Origin: an uncultured Lachnospiraceae bacterium
Lineage (GTDB): Bacteria; Bacillota; Clostridia; Lachnospirales; Lachnospiraceae
DNA length: 55,165 nucleotides
NCBI GenBank assembly: GCA_910578405.1
Contig: CAJTQO010000017.1
Span: 1 to 55,165 of the forward strand
Direction of reading: 5' to 3'
Part shown: piece after piece, positions 8,057 to 15,832 of the stretch
Position numbering within the stretch: position 1 is the stretch's first letter
Layout of the letters: each line of letters opens with the position of its first letter
The notes under the pieces: generated by a model
Seen by the model: the letters and a program-made list of their open reading frames with translations, nothing else
Database searches by the model: none
What the model was told of the DNA's origin: nothing
Program-made: the position numbers and the translations under genes

Positions 8057-9310
8057 ATGGAATCTATAGATTTGGATAAATTGGGGCAGCGCGCGGCTGC
8101 TGTGAAATATGAGCTGCAAAAATTAACAACGGAGAAAAAAAATGAGACATTGCTGACGGTGGCAGGGCAACTGGAGAAAGACGCGGGGACAATCCTGGAA
8201 GCGAATGCGCAAGATATCCATAAGGCCGAAGAAAAAGGGATGCATCCCGGCCTGGTGGACAGGCTGCGCCTGACGGAAAACAGAATCGAAGCGATGGCGC
8301 AAGGGCTGCGGCAGGTGGTCAGGCTGGAAGATCCGGTGGGAGAAGTGATGGAAACCGTTAAACGGCCAAATGGCCTGCGGATTTGTAAAAGAAGAGTGCC
8401 TTTGGGAGTGATTGGCATAATTTACGAATCCCGCCCAAATGTGACGGCAGACGCGTTTGGCCTTTGTTTTAAGGCAGGAAACGCAGTTATTTTAAAAGGA
8501 GGGAGCGATGCGCTCTCCTCCAATTTAGCAGTGACGGCTTCTATACGCAAAGCTTTGGAAGAATGCACAGTCAGTGCGGATGCCCTTCAGTTGATTGGCA
8601 GCACGGACAGGGAGATTACTTCCCGTTTTATGAAACTGAACCAGTATGTGGATGTGCTGATTCCAAGGGGTGGGGCTGGGCTGATACGGACAGTGGTGGA
8701 AAACAGTGCCATTCCGGTGATTGAGACAGGAACCGGAAACTGTCATATTTATGTGGATGAATACGCTGATTTGGATAAGGCGTTAGCCATTATCCTGAAT
8801 GCAAAGACGCAACGAATTGGGGTATGCAACGCTTGTGAATCTCTGGTGATACATAAAGCTGTGAAAGGACAATTTCTCCCGAAATTAGCAGAGGCTTTGC
8901 GTCAGGCTGGCGTAGAGATGCGGGGCGACAGTCAGGTTTGCGCCATAGTGGAGGATGCCGTGCAGGCGACGCAGGAGGATTACGGGAAAGAATATTTGGA
9001 TTATATCTTGTCCATGAAGGTGGTTGGAAGCCTGGAGGAAGCCATTGCCCATATTAACCGGTATAATACGAAACATTCAGAAGCGATTATTACGGAAAAA
9101 CAGGAAAATGCAGAGCGTTTTTTAACGGAAATTGATGCGGCTTGCGTTTATGTCAATGCATCCACACGGTTTACGGATGGGTTTGAATTTGGGTTTGGGG
9201 CGGAAATCGGCATCAGTACGCAGAAACTGCACGCCAGGGGGCCAATGGGGCTAAAGGAACTGACTTCCTATAAATACACCATTGAAGGGGACGGTCAGGT
9301 ACGCCCTTGA
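8057..9310 (+). CDS. proA: Glutamate-5-semialdehyde dehydrogenase (gamma-glutamyl phosphate reductase)
   Basis: A 417-residue cytosolic enzyme that reduces glutamyl-5-phosphate with NADPH to glutamate-5-semialdehyde, the second step of proline synthesis. Seen: the aldehyde-dehydrogenase fold with GVIGIIYESRPNVTADAF, the coenzyme-binding LKGGSDALSSN, VIETGTGNCHIYVD, and the active-site stretch RIGVCNACESL with the catalytic Cys257, plus the family C terminus GFGAEIGISTQKLHARGPMG. The ATG at 8057 is chosen over an in-frame ATG at 7979 because TAGGAGG lies directly upstream and the homologous N terminus begins MESIDLDKL. The usual partner proB is not in the window, so proA is separated from it here. 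Length is normal and nothing is missing. Confidence 0.95.
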   Translation: MESIDLDKLGQRAAAVKYELQKLTTEKKNETLLTVAGQLEKDAGTILEANAQDIHKAEEKGMHPGLVDRLRLTENRIEAMAQGLRQVVRLEDPVGEVMETVKRPNGLRICKRRVPLGVIGIIYESRPNVTADAFGLCFKAGNAVILKGGSDALSSNLAVTASIRKALEECTVSADALQLIGSTDREITSRFMKLNQYVDVLIPRGGAGLIRTVVENSAIPVIETGTGNCHIYVDEYADLDKALAIILNAKTQRIGVCNACESLVIHKAVKGQFLPKLAEALRQAGVEMRGDSQVCAIVEDAVQATQEDYGKEYLDYILSMKVVGSLEEAIAHINRYNTKHSEAIITEKQENAERFLTEIDAACVYVNASTRFTDGFEFGFGAEIGISTQKLHARGPMGLKELTSYKYTIEGDGQVRP

Positions 9311-9479
9311 CAGATACGGCGCTTGCGGATGGCTGGGCGGATACTGTGTTTGGCGCATGAAGGAGCCGTTTCATTTCCCATTGGACAGAGGAGGCGCAGG
9401 GTAAGCGCGAAACGGAAAAAAGATATCGGTTGGAAAGCTAAGATAAAATATGAAATCAAAAAGATAAGGAATCGGAAAG

Positions 9480-10865
9480 ATGGATTTATTTGAATATATG
9501 CGGAGCGCAAAGATGGAAAAGGAGTCCCCTTTGGCGGCAAGGCTGCGGCCAAGGACATTGGATGAAGTGGTGGGGCAGCGGCATATTATCGGCACAGATA
9601 AGCTGCTTTACCGTGCAATTGAGGCGGATAAGCTCAGTTCCATCCTGTTTTACGGCCCTCCGGGAACGGGCAAGACAACGCTGGCGAAGGTGATTGCCAA
9701 TACCACCAGCGCGCAGTTTACCCAAATCAATGCCACAATAGCAGGGAAAAAGGATATGGAGGAAGTGGTGGCGAAAGCCAAGGATGCGCAGGGGATGTTT
9801 GGAAAAAAGACCATTCTTTTTATTGACGAAATCCATCGGTTTAACAAAGGGCAGCAAGATTATCTGCTGCCTTTTGTAGAGGACGGGACGGTGATTCTAA
9901 TCGGGGCGACTACGGAAAATCCTTATTTTGAGGTAAACAGCGCTTTAATTTCCCGCTCCATTGTTTTTGAGCTGAAGCCTTTATCCAGAGAGGATATTGG
10001 GACATTAATCCGCCGGGCAGTCTATGACAGTGACCGGGGAATGGGCGCTTATGAGGCGGAAATTGAAGAGGACGCCATAGAGTTTTTAGCGGAATTGTCA
10101 GGCGGAGACGCCCGCCATGCGTTGAATGCAGTGGAGCTGGGGGTAATGACCACCCAACGGGGCGGGGACGGGAAGATACATATTACTTTGGAAGTGGCGC
10201 AGGAATGCATTCAGAAACGGGTGGTTCGTTATGATAAGACAGGGGATAATCATTATGACGTCATTTCTGCTTTTATAAAAAGCATGAGAGGCTCTGATGC
10301 CGATGCGGCAGTCTATTATCTGGCGCGGATGCTTTATGCGGGCGAGAGCGTCACTTTTATTGCGCGAAGGATGATGATATGCGCTTCGGAAGACGTTGGG
10401 AATGCAGATCCGCAAGCGTTGCAGGTGGCGGTTGCGGCGGCGCAGGCAGTGGAGCGGGTCGGGATGCCGGAGGCGCAGATTATCCTGGCGCAGGCGGTGG
10501 CTTATATTGCCTGCGCGCCCAAAAGCAATGCAGCGGAAAAGGCGATTGGGGAGGCAATGGAAGCGGTGGAAAAAACGGGGAATCTGGCAATTCCTGTCCA
10601 TTTGCAGGACGCCCATTACAAAGGAGCGGCTAAGCTGGGACATGGAACCGGGTATAAGTATGCCCATGACTACCCGAACAACTATGTAGAGCAGCAATAT
10701 CTGCCTTACGAATTAAGCGGACAGGAATTTTACCATCCGTCAGGCAACGGGTATGAAGTGAAAATCAAAGAGCATATGGCACGAATCAAAAAAGAGGCAG
10801 GAATAGATGGGAAAAGAAAGGGAAAGAAGGAAAAAACAGAGGGAAAGGGAGAAGACAGGCCATAA
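9480..10865 (+). CDS. rarA: Replication-associated recombination protein A (AAA+ ATPase)
   Basis: A 461-residue RarA/MgsA-type ATPase related to clamp loaders, which acts at stalled replication forks in the cytoplasm. Seen: the family N terminus MDLFEYM then LAARLRPRTLDEVVGQ, Walker A GPPGTGKT (59-66), Walker B IDEIHRF (115-121), sensor-1 GATTENP, the arginine-finger region NSALISRS, and the C-terminal tetramerisation domain with YDVISAFIKSMRGSDADAA and HYKGAAKLGHG. The tail after about 440 is Lys/Gly rich. The last 59 nt overlap, in another frame, the start of the membrane-anchored gene at 10807, so the two are likely translationally linked although they look functionally unrelated. The ribosome site GGAAAG is weak, but the N terminus fits the family. 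Confidence 0.94.
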   Translation: MDLFEYMRSAKMEKESPLAARLRPRTLDEVVGQRHIIGTDKLLYRAIEADKLSSILFYGPPGTGKTTLAKVIANTTSAQFTQINATIAGKKDMEEVVAKAKDAQGMFGKKTILFIDEIHRFNKGQQDYLLPFVEDGTVILIGATTENPYFEVNSALISRSIVFELKPLSREDIGTLIRRAVYDSDRGMGAYEAEIEEDAIEFLAELSGGDARHALNAVELGVMTTQRGGDGKIHITLEVAQECIQKRVVRYDKTGDNHYDVISAFIKSMRGSDADAAVYYLARMLYAGESVTFIARRMMICASEDVGNADPQALQVAVAAAQAVERVGMPEAQIILAQAVAYIACAPKSNAAEKAIGEAMEAVEKTGNLAIPVHLQDAHYKGAAKLGHGTGYKYAHDYPNNYVEQQYLPYELSGQEFYHPSGNGYEVKIKEHMARIKKEAGIDGKRKGKKEKTEGKGEDRP

Positions 10866-12690
10866 GAAAAAGAGTGTCCTAAGCCGCGTATTTGCCATAT
10901 TGTTCCTTTTGCTGCTGTTAGCGGTAGGCGGCCTTGGCTTTGCCGCAAAAGTAATGTCAGACCGTAGGCAGGAGGCGGTGGAAACGGTCCGGCTGGCGGA
11001 AGAAGAGAGGAAACGGGCAGAGAAACAGGCTTTAGCGGAGGCAGAGAAAGCGGCAAGGGATGAGAGGGATAAGGTCTATCATTTTGGCATGGAGTCCGGG
11101 ATGGGCGTATTTGAGGCTATCCAGGGACGGCCGCCCATGGTGGAGCTGGAGGGGGAAGAGGCGCGGGAGCTTGTAACGATAGATTCCTGCCGGATTGACG
11201 TTCCAACAAGAAAGATTGCCATAGCGGCTTCTTCAAAAGAGATACCGGCCAGCGACGATAAGTTTTATTATTTATTTTCCATGAAGCCTTATGAAAAAAG
11301 CCTTCCAGAGGACCGGGAGCCGATGAAAGGACAGCGCAAAAGCGGGCAGGTGGAGTTTTATGTTCCCAGGCATTTTGCAGGGACGGAAAGCAGTGTTTTA
11401 CATAAATTTGTGGTTGCTGTAAAGAAAGACGGGAAATATGTGCCAGTCAGCGCGCCGCATTATGTCACCAATCTGGATGAAACGGCTAAATACAAGCCAG
11501 GCAGGGGAAGCGGCATTGCTAAAAAGGGGCTGTTGGTGGATCCCAATAAGCTGCGGACTGCGGAACTGGATGATTTGGGAGTCAAACAGGCGGCATACAA
11601 TATCCCGGTTTCACGGATTTTGGGACATTCCACGGATGGAATCCATGACACCATTTATTATAAATATAATGGGAAAAGCTATGCCTTTAACGGCCAGGTA
11701 ATGTCAGAATATGATTTGGTGTTTGGAACACTGACGGCAAAAGGGATAGAGGTAACGGCCATTCTTTTAAATGATGCGTCTTACTCCTATCCGCAACTGC
11801 TCCACCCCCTTTCCAGGGGAGGCATAGGCAGTGCGCCTTACTATGCGTTTAACGCCACAGACCAGGAAGGATGTGAATATTTGGCGGCGATAGGCTCCTT
11901 TCTGGCGGAACGGTATTCCGGGAAGTCCGGCAGCAGGGGACGGGTGTCCAACTGGGTCATCGGCAATGAGATTAATGCCAGGAAGGAATGGAATTATATG
12001 GAATATGTGGGACTGGAAGCCTACGTGGAGGAATATGCGCGGGCATTCCGTATGTTTTATAATGCCATACAAAACGTCAATGGTTCCAGCCGGATATACA
12101 TTTCCTTAGACCAGCAGTGGGACAGGAACATCAGTGGAAACAGGAATTACGACACAAAAGATATCCTGGATGAATTTAACCGTCAGGTGAAACGGGAGGG
12201 GAACATAGACTGGGGGCTTGCCCTGCATCCTTATAATGTGCCGCTGACAACGCCTTATATATGGAAACAGAGTAAATATGTGAAGCATTCCCTGGATACG
12301 CCTATGGTAACGATGGCCAATATTGACGTGGTGACGGATTATCTGGAGCGGGAGGAATTCCTGACGCAGGATGGGGAAGTGCGTTCCGTTTCACTGAGTG
12401 AGTTGGGGTATACTTCATCCATGGGGGAAACGGTTCAGGCAGCGGCCCTTGTCTATGCTTATAAGAAAGCGGCAGCCAATGAACATATTGATGCGATTCT
12501 TTTTTCCAGGCAGACCGATGCGGTGGAAGAGATTGCCCAAGGGCTGGCCCTTGGCGTCAACCATGCGGACGGTTCCCGTAAATATGCTTACAATGTCTAT
12601 AAATATATGGATACGGAAGAGGAAAGCTATTATAGTTTTGCAAAAGAAATGATAGGCATTTCGGACTGGACGGAGCTTACAAGACAATAG
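10807..12690 (+). CDS. Membrane-anchored DUF5722-like, glycoside-hydrolase-like protein
   Basis: A 627-residue protein. Seen: a strongly basic N terminus (KERERRKKQREREK), a hydrophobic anchor at about 27-47, a charged coiled-coil stretch rich in Glu/Ala/Arg (about 50-90), a beta-rich region (about 110-210), and a TIM-barrel-like domain from about 235 to the end. Two features fit clan GH-A glycosidases: WVIGNEINAR with Glu388 after Asn, as in the acid/base motif at the end of strand 4, and SLSELGYTS with Glu532, as in the nucleophile of strand 7. The family resembles DUF5722. A wall or polysaccharide substrate is possible but unknown. It overlaps rarA by 59 nt and ends before a terminator. 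AGGCAGGA lies just upstream of the ATG. Confidence 0.72.
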   Translation: MGKERERRKKQREREKTGHKKKSVLSRVFAILFLLLLLAVGGLGFAAKVMSDRRQEAVETVRLAEEERKRAEKQALAEAEKAARDERDKVYHFGMESGMGVFEAIQGRPPMVELEGEEARELVTIDSCRIDVPTRKIAIAASSKEIPASDDKFYYLFSMKPYEKSLPEDREPMKGQRKSGQVEFYVPRHFAGTESSVLHKFVVAVKKDGKYVPVSAPHYVTNLDETAKYKPGRGSGIAKKGLLVDPNKLRTAELDDLGVKQAAYNIPVSRILGHSTDGIHDTIYYKYNGKSYAFNGQVMSEYDLVFGTLTAKGIEVTAILLNDASYSYPQLLHPLSRGGIGSAPYYAFNATDQEGCEYLAAIGSFLAERYSGKSGSRGRVSNWVIGNEINARKEWNYMEYVGLEAYVEEYARAFRMFYNAIQNVNGSSRIYISLDQQWDRNISGNRNYDTKDILDEFNRQVKREGNIDWGLALHPYNVPLTTPYIWKQSKYVKHSLDTPMVTMANIDVVTDYLEREEFLTQDGEVRSVSLSELGYTSSMGETVQAAALVYAYKKAAANEHIDAILFSRQTDAVEEIAQGLALGVNHADGSRKYAYNVYKYMDTEEESYYSFAKEMIGISDWTELTRQ

Positions 12691-12704
12691 GGAAGGCTTT
12701 TTAC

Positions 12705-12748
12705 AGCAGCAGGCCGTTTGGGGCCTGCTGCTATGTTATCTGCTTTTT
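12705..12748 (+). terminator. Rho-independent terminator after the DUF5722-like gene
   Basis: AGCAGCAGGCC (12705-12715) pairs perfectly with GGCCTGCTGCT (12722-12732). The T-run TTTTT follows 11 nt later, so the spacing is looser than ideal. Confidence 0.65.
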
Positions 12749-12771
12749 AATGCAATTCTTTATCCGTTGAG

Positions 12772-13287
12772 CTAAAATAATTGTTTTGTCAGGAATTCAT
12801 AGACTTCCTGGTTTTTCTTCTGCCAGTTGTCGCAAATAGCGGCGGCGGCCTCTCTGGTAGGGACGGACAGAGTGATATCCACCAGCGTCACTTTTCCTTC
12901 CCGGGCCACCAGATGGGCTTCGTATTCTCCGGAAGTGGATTTGTAATAGTTAGCCAGGATGGAAGATTCGTTTCTCATTTCAATTTCATTTACCAGGAAA
13001 AATTCATGGATTTCTTCTTTAATGGCATTGTTAATCTGGTCTTTAAAAAAATGCAAGGTTTTTGAACCCTCTGCCGTAATTTCCAAAAGAGTCCGGTTGG
13101 CGGTGGGGTATGTGGTGAGCAGGGAGGCTTCCTTCAGTTCGTGAATGGCCTGCTGTAGGGTAAGGAAACTGGTATATTCTTTCCCAAGGACAAATTCGCT
13201 GATTTGGGCGCTGGTAAGGGGGAAATTGACTTTGTCCAGCATATATAGGATGATTAATTTATAAAGCGTCAGTGGATCTGGTGACAT
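12772..13287 (-). CDS. DUF4364 family protein, likely winged-helix regulator
   Basis: A 171-residue protein matching the DUF4364 pattern: MSPDPLTLYKLIILYMLDKV, then FPLTSAQISEFVL, a winged helix-turn-helix (about residues 8-85), followed by a helical linker and a beta-rich C-terminal half (about 100-171). Such proteins are common single-copy genes in clostridia and are taken to bind DNA, but their target is not established. The start at 13287 is preferred over upstream in-frame ATG codons because GGAAGG lies about 6 nt before it and the family N terminus begins there. It follows the malic enzyme gene on the same strand after about 120 nt, so the two may be co-transcribed. Confidence 0.82.
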   Translation of the reverse strand: MSPDPLTLYKLIILYMLDKVNFPLTSAQISEFVLGKEYTSFLTLQQAIHELKEASLLTTYPTANRTLLEITAEGSKTLHFFKDQINNAIKEEIHEFFLVNEIEMRNESSILANYYKSTSGEYEAHLVAREGKVTLVDITLSVPTREAAAAICDNWQKKNQEVYEFLTKQLF

Positions 13288-13406
13288 GGCATACCTTCCT
13301 TTCCAATTCCAATAGTTTTCCTGGTAGTCCGATACCGCAAATTCAGGATGCCGGATATGCAATCTGACGTTGTTTATCCATGCAGCGCATAACAATGGGC
13401 GTCGGC

Positions 13407-14567
13407 TTACGGCCGGATATGGGATTTAACCGCCTCGGCAACTGCCTTGGCTACCTGGGGATCAAAGGCTTCCGGCATAATGTTGTTTTCATTTAGTTTT
13501 TCTTCCGGCACCAGCCCTGCAATGGCGTGGGCGGCAGCCAGTTTCATTTCTTCCGTGATTTGTGTGGCGCGTCCTTCTAAGGCTCCTTTGAAAATACCGG
13601 GGAAAGCCACTACGTTGTTAATCTGGTTTGGGAAGTCGCTGCGCCCGGTGCCGACAACCCTGGCTCCGGCTTCTTTGGCAAGATTGGGCATAATTTCCGG
13701 TACCGGGTTTGCCATGGCAAAGAGGATGGCATCCTGGTTCATGGAAGCCACCATTTCTTTGGAGACAATGCCCGGCGCCGACACGCCCACGAAAATATCA
13801 GCCCCATTCAGCGCATCGGCGAGGGTTCCGGTTTCCTGTGCCGGGTTGGTCAACTGTACCATTTTCTCCTGCATCCAGTTTAAAGATATTGTCTGTTTAG
13901 AAAGAATCCCAGCTTTATCACACATTATAATATTGGAAAAACCGTAGGTCAGCAATAGCCTGGCAATGGCGATGCCGGCGCTTCCTGCTCCGTTTACCAC
14001 TACTTTGCATGTTTCCTTTTTCTTCCCGGTGACTTTTAGGGCGTTGATAATTCCGGCCAGCACAACGATGGCAGTGCCATGCTGATCATCATGAAAAACA
14101 GGAATGTCCAATATTTCTTTCAGCCGTTCTTCTATTTCGAAGCAGCGGGGAGCGCTGATGTCCTCCAGGTTGATGCCGCCAAATCCCGGCGCAAGATAAG
14201 TGACGGTTTTGATGATTTCTTCCGTATCCTGGGTATCCAGGCAAATTGGCACTGCATTGACGCCGCCAAATTCTTTGAACAGGACAGCTTTTCCCTCCAT
14301 AACAGGCATGGCGGCATAGGGGCCGATATTCCCAAGGCCAAGGACTGCGCTGCCGTCAGAGATTACGGCTACGGTATTTGCTTTCATGGTATAAGTATAA
14401 GCCGCCTCTTTTTCTAAGGCAATGGCCTTACATGGCTCTGCCACGCCTGGCGTGTAAGCATAAGACAGGTCTTCCCTGGATGTAACGGGCGCTTTTGCTG
14501 TGGTCTCCAATTTTCCGTTCCACTGTTTGTGAAGCTCTAAAGCTTTTTCGTTTGTTGTCATTTCCAT
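13407..14567 (-). CDS. NAD(P)-dependent malic enzyme
   Basis: A 386-residue short-form bacterial malic enzyme that oxidatively decarboxylates malate to pyruvate in the cytosol. Seen: SYAYTPGVAEPCKAI with the catalytic Tyr, the KANTVAVISDGSAVLGLGNIG block with the catalytic Lys and the first dinucleotide-binding region, the metal-binding FHDDQHGTAIV, the NAD-domain glycine motif VVNGAGSAGIAIARLL, and the C-terminal MPEAFDPQVAKAVAEAV. There is no phosphotransacetylase domain, unlike the long MaeB forms. Start at 14567 (or the ATG two codons later) with AGCGAGG upstream. It likely leads a two-gene unit with the DUF4364 regulator downstream. Cofactor preference cannot be read safely. Confidence 0.93.
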   Translation of the reverse strand: MEMTTNEKALELHKQWNGKLETTAKAPVTSREDLSYAYTPGVAEPCKAIALEKEAAYTYTMKANTVAVISDGSAVLGLGNIGPYAAMPVMEGKAVLFKEFGGVNAVPICLDTQDTEEIIKTVTYLAPGFGGINLEDISAPRCFEIEERLKEILDIPVFHDDQHGTAIVVLAGIINALKVTGKKKETCKVVVNGAGSAGIAIARLLLTYGFSNIIMCDKAGILSKQTISLNWMQEKMVQLTNPAQETGTLADALNGADIFVGVSAPGIVSKEMVASMNQDAILFAMANPVPEIMPNLAKEAGARVVGTGRSDFPNQINNVVAFPGIFKGALEGRATQITEEMKLAAAHAIAGLVPEEKLNENNIMPEAFDPQVAKAVAEAVKSHIRP

Positions 14568-14591
14568 AACCTCGCTTTCTTTCCATATATC

Positions 14592-14620
14592 ATCATATAA
14601 TATTTGGGCAGACTCCGCAA
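14592..14620 (-). promoter_or_regulatory. Promoter of the malic enzyme gene
   Basis: On the minus strand, TTGCGG (14620-14615) and TATGAT (14597-14592) are separated by 17 nt and end about 25 nt before the start codon. Confidence 0.5.
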
Positions 14621-14708
14621 GTGTTGCTTTTTCATGGGCAGTGGCTTTTAGCTGCCATAGGAAATATAATGTTGAAGGTTATAGAAAGATATGTTATAAT
14701 GATGCGCT

Positions 14709-14766
14709 CTGGAGCGTGTTCGAACATTGCTTTCTGGCAGATGTATGTTACAATTTGTGGGAGATT
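14709..14766 (-). mobile_element. Copy B, partial, of the dispersed inverted-repeat element
   Basis: CTGGAGCGTGTTCGAACATT at 14709-14728 is the terminal repeat; the following sequence through TTTGTGGGAGATT (14754-14766) matches the reverse complement of copy A (84-137). The match stops at 14766, where a 14-bp tandem repeat begins; the other end of the element is missing. Confidence 0.6.
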
Positions 14767-14770
14767 AAGA

Positions 14771-14812
14771 GCATGAATGCTCTGGCATGAATGCTCTGCC
14801 ATGAATGTTCTG
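14771..14812. repeat. Three tandem 14-bp repeats abutting element copy B
   Basis: GCATGAATGCTCTG occurs at 14771-14784 and 14785-14798, and a two-mismatch copy CCATGAATGTTCTG at 14799-14812. Each unit carries the short dyad AGCAT/ATGCT or a degraded version of it. Confidence 0.7.
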
Positions 14813-14983
14813 CCAAAGGAAGGGCGCATAGCAGCCAAATTGGCGGGCCATTGGGAATTTACGGAATTTTTACAGCCATAAAAGGAAAAATGGTGTATAA
14901 TAATATAGTTTGGAAAAGCGGATGGGGCCTCTATACTTATGTGATGGAAAACGGCAAAGCGTTATGAGAGAGGGAATAGATTT

Positions 14984-15775
14984 ATGAAGAGAGTTTGTAA
15001 ACAGTGTGGCAGGGAATTTTATATGGCGCAGTCAGAGGTAAGTTTTTATAAGGGAAGGAACCTTCAACTGCCAAAGCGGTGCAAAGAGTGCAGGGAGGCA
15101 AAGAAACAACAGAGGAAGGAGATGAAAGGGGATGGCTCCAGAGAGGCATTAGAGCAGTGGGAAGAGCCGCTTACACAAGAGAAAGAACCAGGGCAGGAAA
15201 CGCCAAAGCAAAGGATGCGTCTGAGGCAGGAGGGGATATCCGCACAGGAGACGCCGCCAAGGCAGGAGGAATTATCTAAGAAAGAAAAGGAGCCAAAACA
15301 GGAGAGGTCGTCTATGCCAGGGAAGGAGGAACGTTCCGGGCAGGAAGCGTCAAGGCAGGACGGAAAAGGGAACCATAAGAAGCAAAGCTTTATTGTGAAA
15401 TTAGCGTCGGCTGCGGCAGTTCTGGCAATGCTTATGGCAGGGATTGTGCCGGGGAGTGCGGGAGACAGCGCTCCTGCGGCCGTAGTGACGGAGTCCGTTG
15501 CTGAACCGGGGCTGACGTTTCGCAGCAGTGAGCATCTGGAAGATCACTATCAAAAGCATGGCATAGAGATGGGGTTTGCATCGGCAGAGGAATACCAGGC
15601 GGCAGCAGCCGCTGTGGTGGGAAATGCCGCTGCTTTGCATAAGACAGAGGCTGAGGATGGGGATGATGTATATTATATAGAAAGCACCAATGAATTTGTC
15701 ATTGTGTCTACAGATGGGTATATACGGACATACTTTTATCCGGATGCCGGGATGGATTATTATAACAGGCAGTAG
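14984..15775 (+). CDS. Zinc-ribbon membrane protein with a C-terminal domain of unknown function
   Basis: A 263-residue protein. Seen: an N-terminal zinc ribbon with C5-x2-C8 and C33-x2-C36 (VCKQCGREF and RCKECREAK), resembling the short ribbon often found alone in Firmicutes; a very polar Gln/Glu/Lys low-complexity stretch with repeated QE motifs (about 45-130); a single hydrophobic segment (about 135-158); and a C-terminal domain with HLEDHYQKHGIEMGF, SAEEYQAAAAAVV, TNEFVIVSTDGYIRTYF and DYYNRQ. The last pattern (HxxKHG, EEY, TNEF, DG.I.TYF.P) recalls C-terminal domains of phage and polymorphic-toxin BECR-type nucleases; that is inference from pattern only. The topology would place the ribbon inside and this domain outside. 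No immunity-like partner is adjacent. Confidence 0.7.
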   Translation: MKRVCKQCGREFYMAQSEVSFYKGRNLQLPKRCKECREAKKQQRKEMKGDGSREALEQWEEPLTQEKEPGQETPKQRMRLRQEGISAQETPPRQEELSKKEKEPKQERSSMPGKEERSGQEASRQDGKGNHKKQSFIVKLASAAAVLAMLMAGIVPGSAGDSAPAAVVTESVAEPGLTFRSSEHLEDHYQKHGIEMGFASAEEYQAAAAAVVGNAAALHKTEAEDGDDVYYIESTNEFVIVSTDGYIRTYFYPDAGMDYYNRQ

Positions 15776-15832
15776 GGTGTAATTTGGACGGAAGGGAACA
15801 TAAGCGTTGGGAAAGCAGGTATAGGTAGAACG

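Larger units (their letters stand above)
14568..14983. other. 416-bp divergent intergenic region between malic enzyme and zinc-ribbon genes
   Basis: It holds the malic enzyme promoter, element copy B, the 14-bp tandem repeat and, at 14896-14901, a perfect TATAAT for the rightward gene without an obvious -35 at 17 nt. No coding sequence is supported. Confidence 0.5.
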
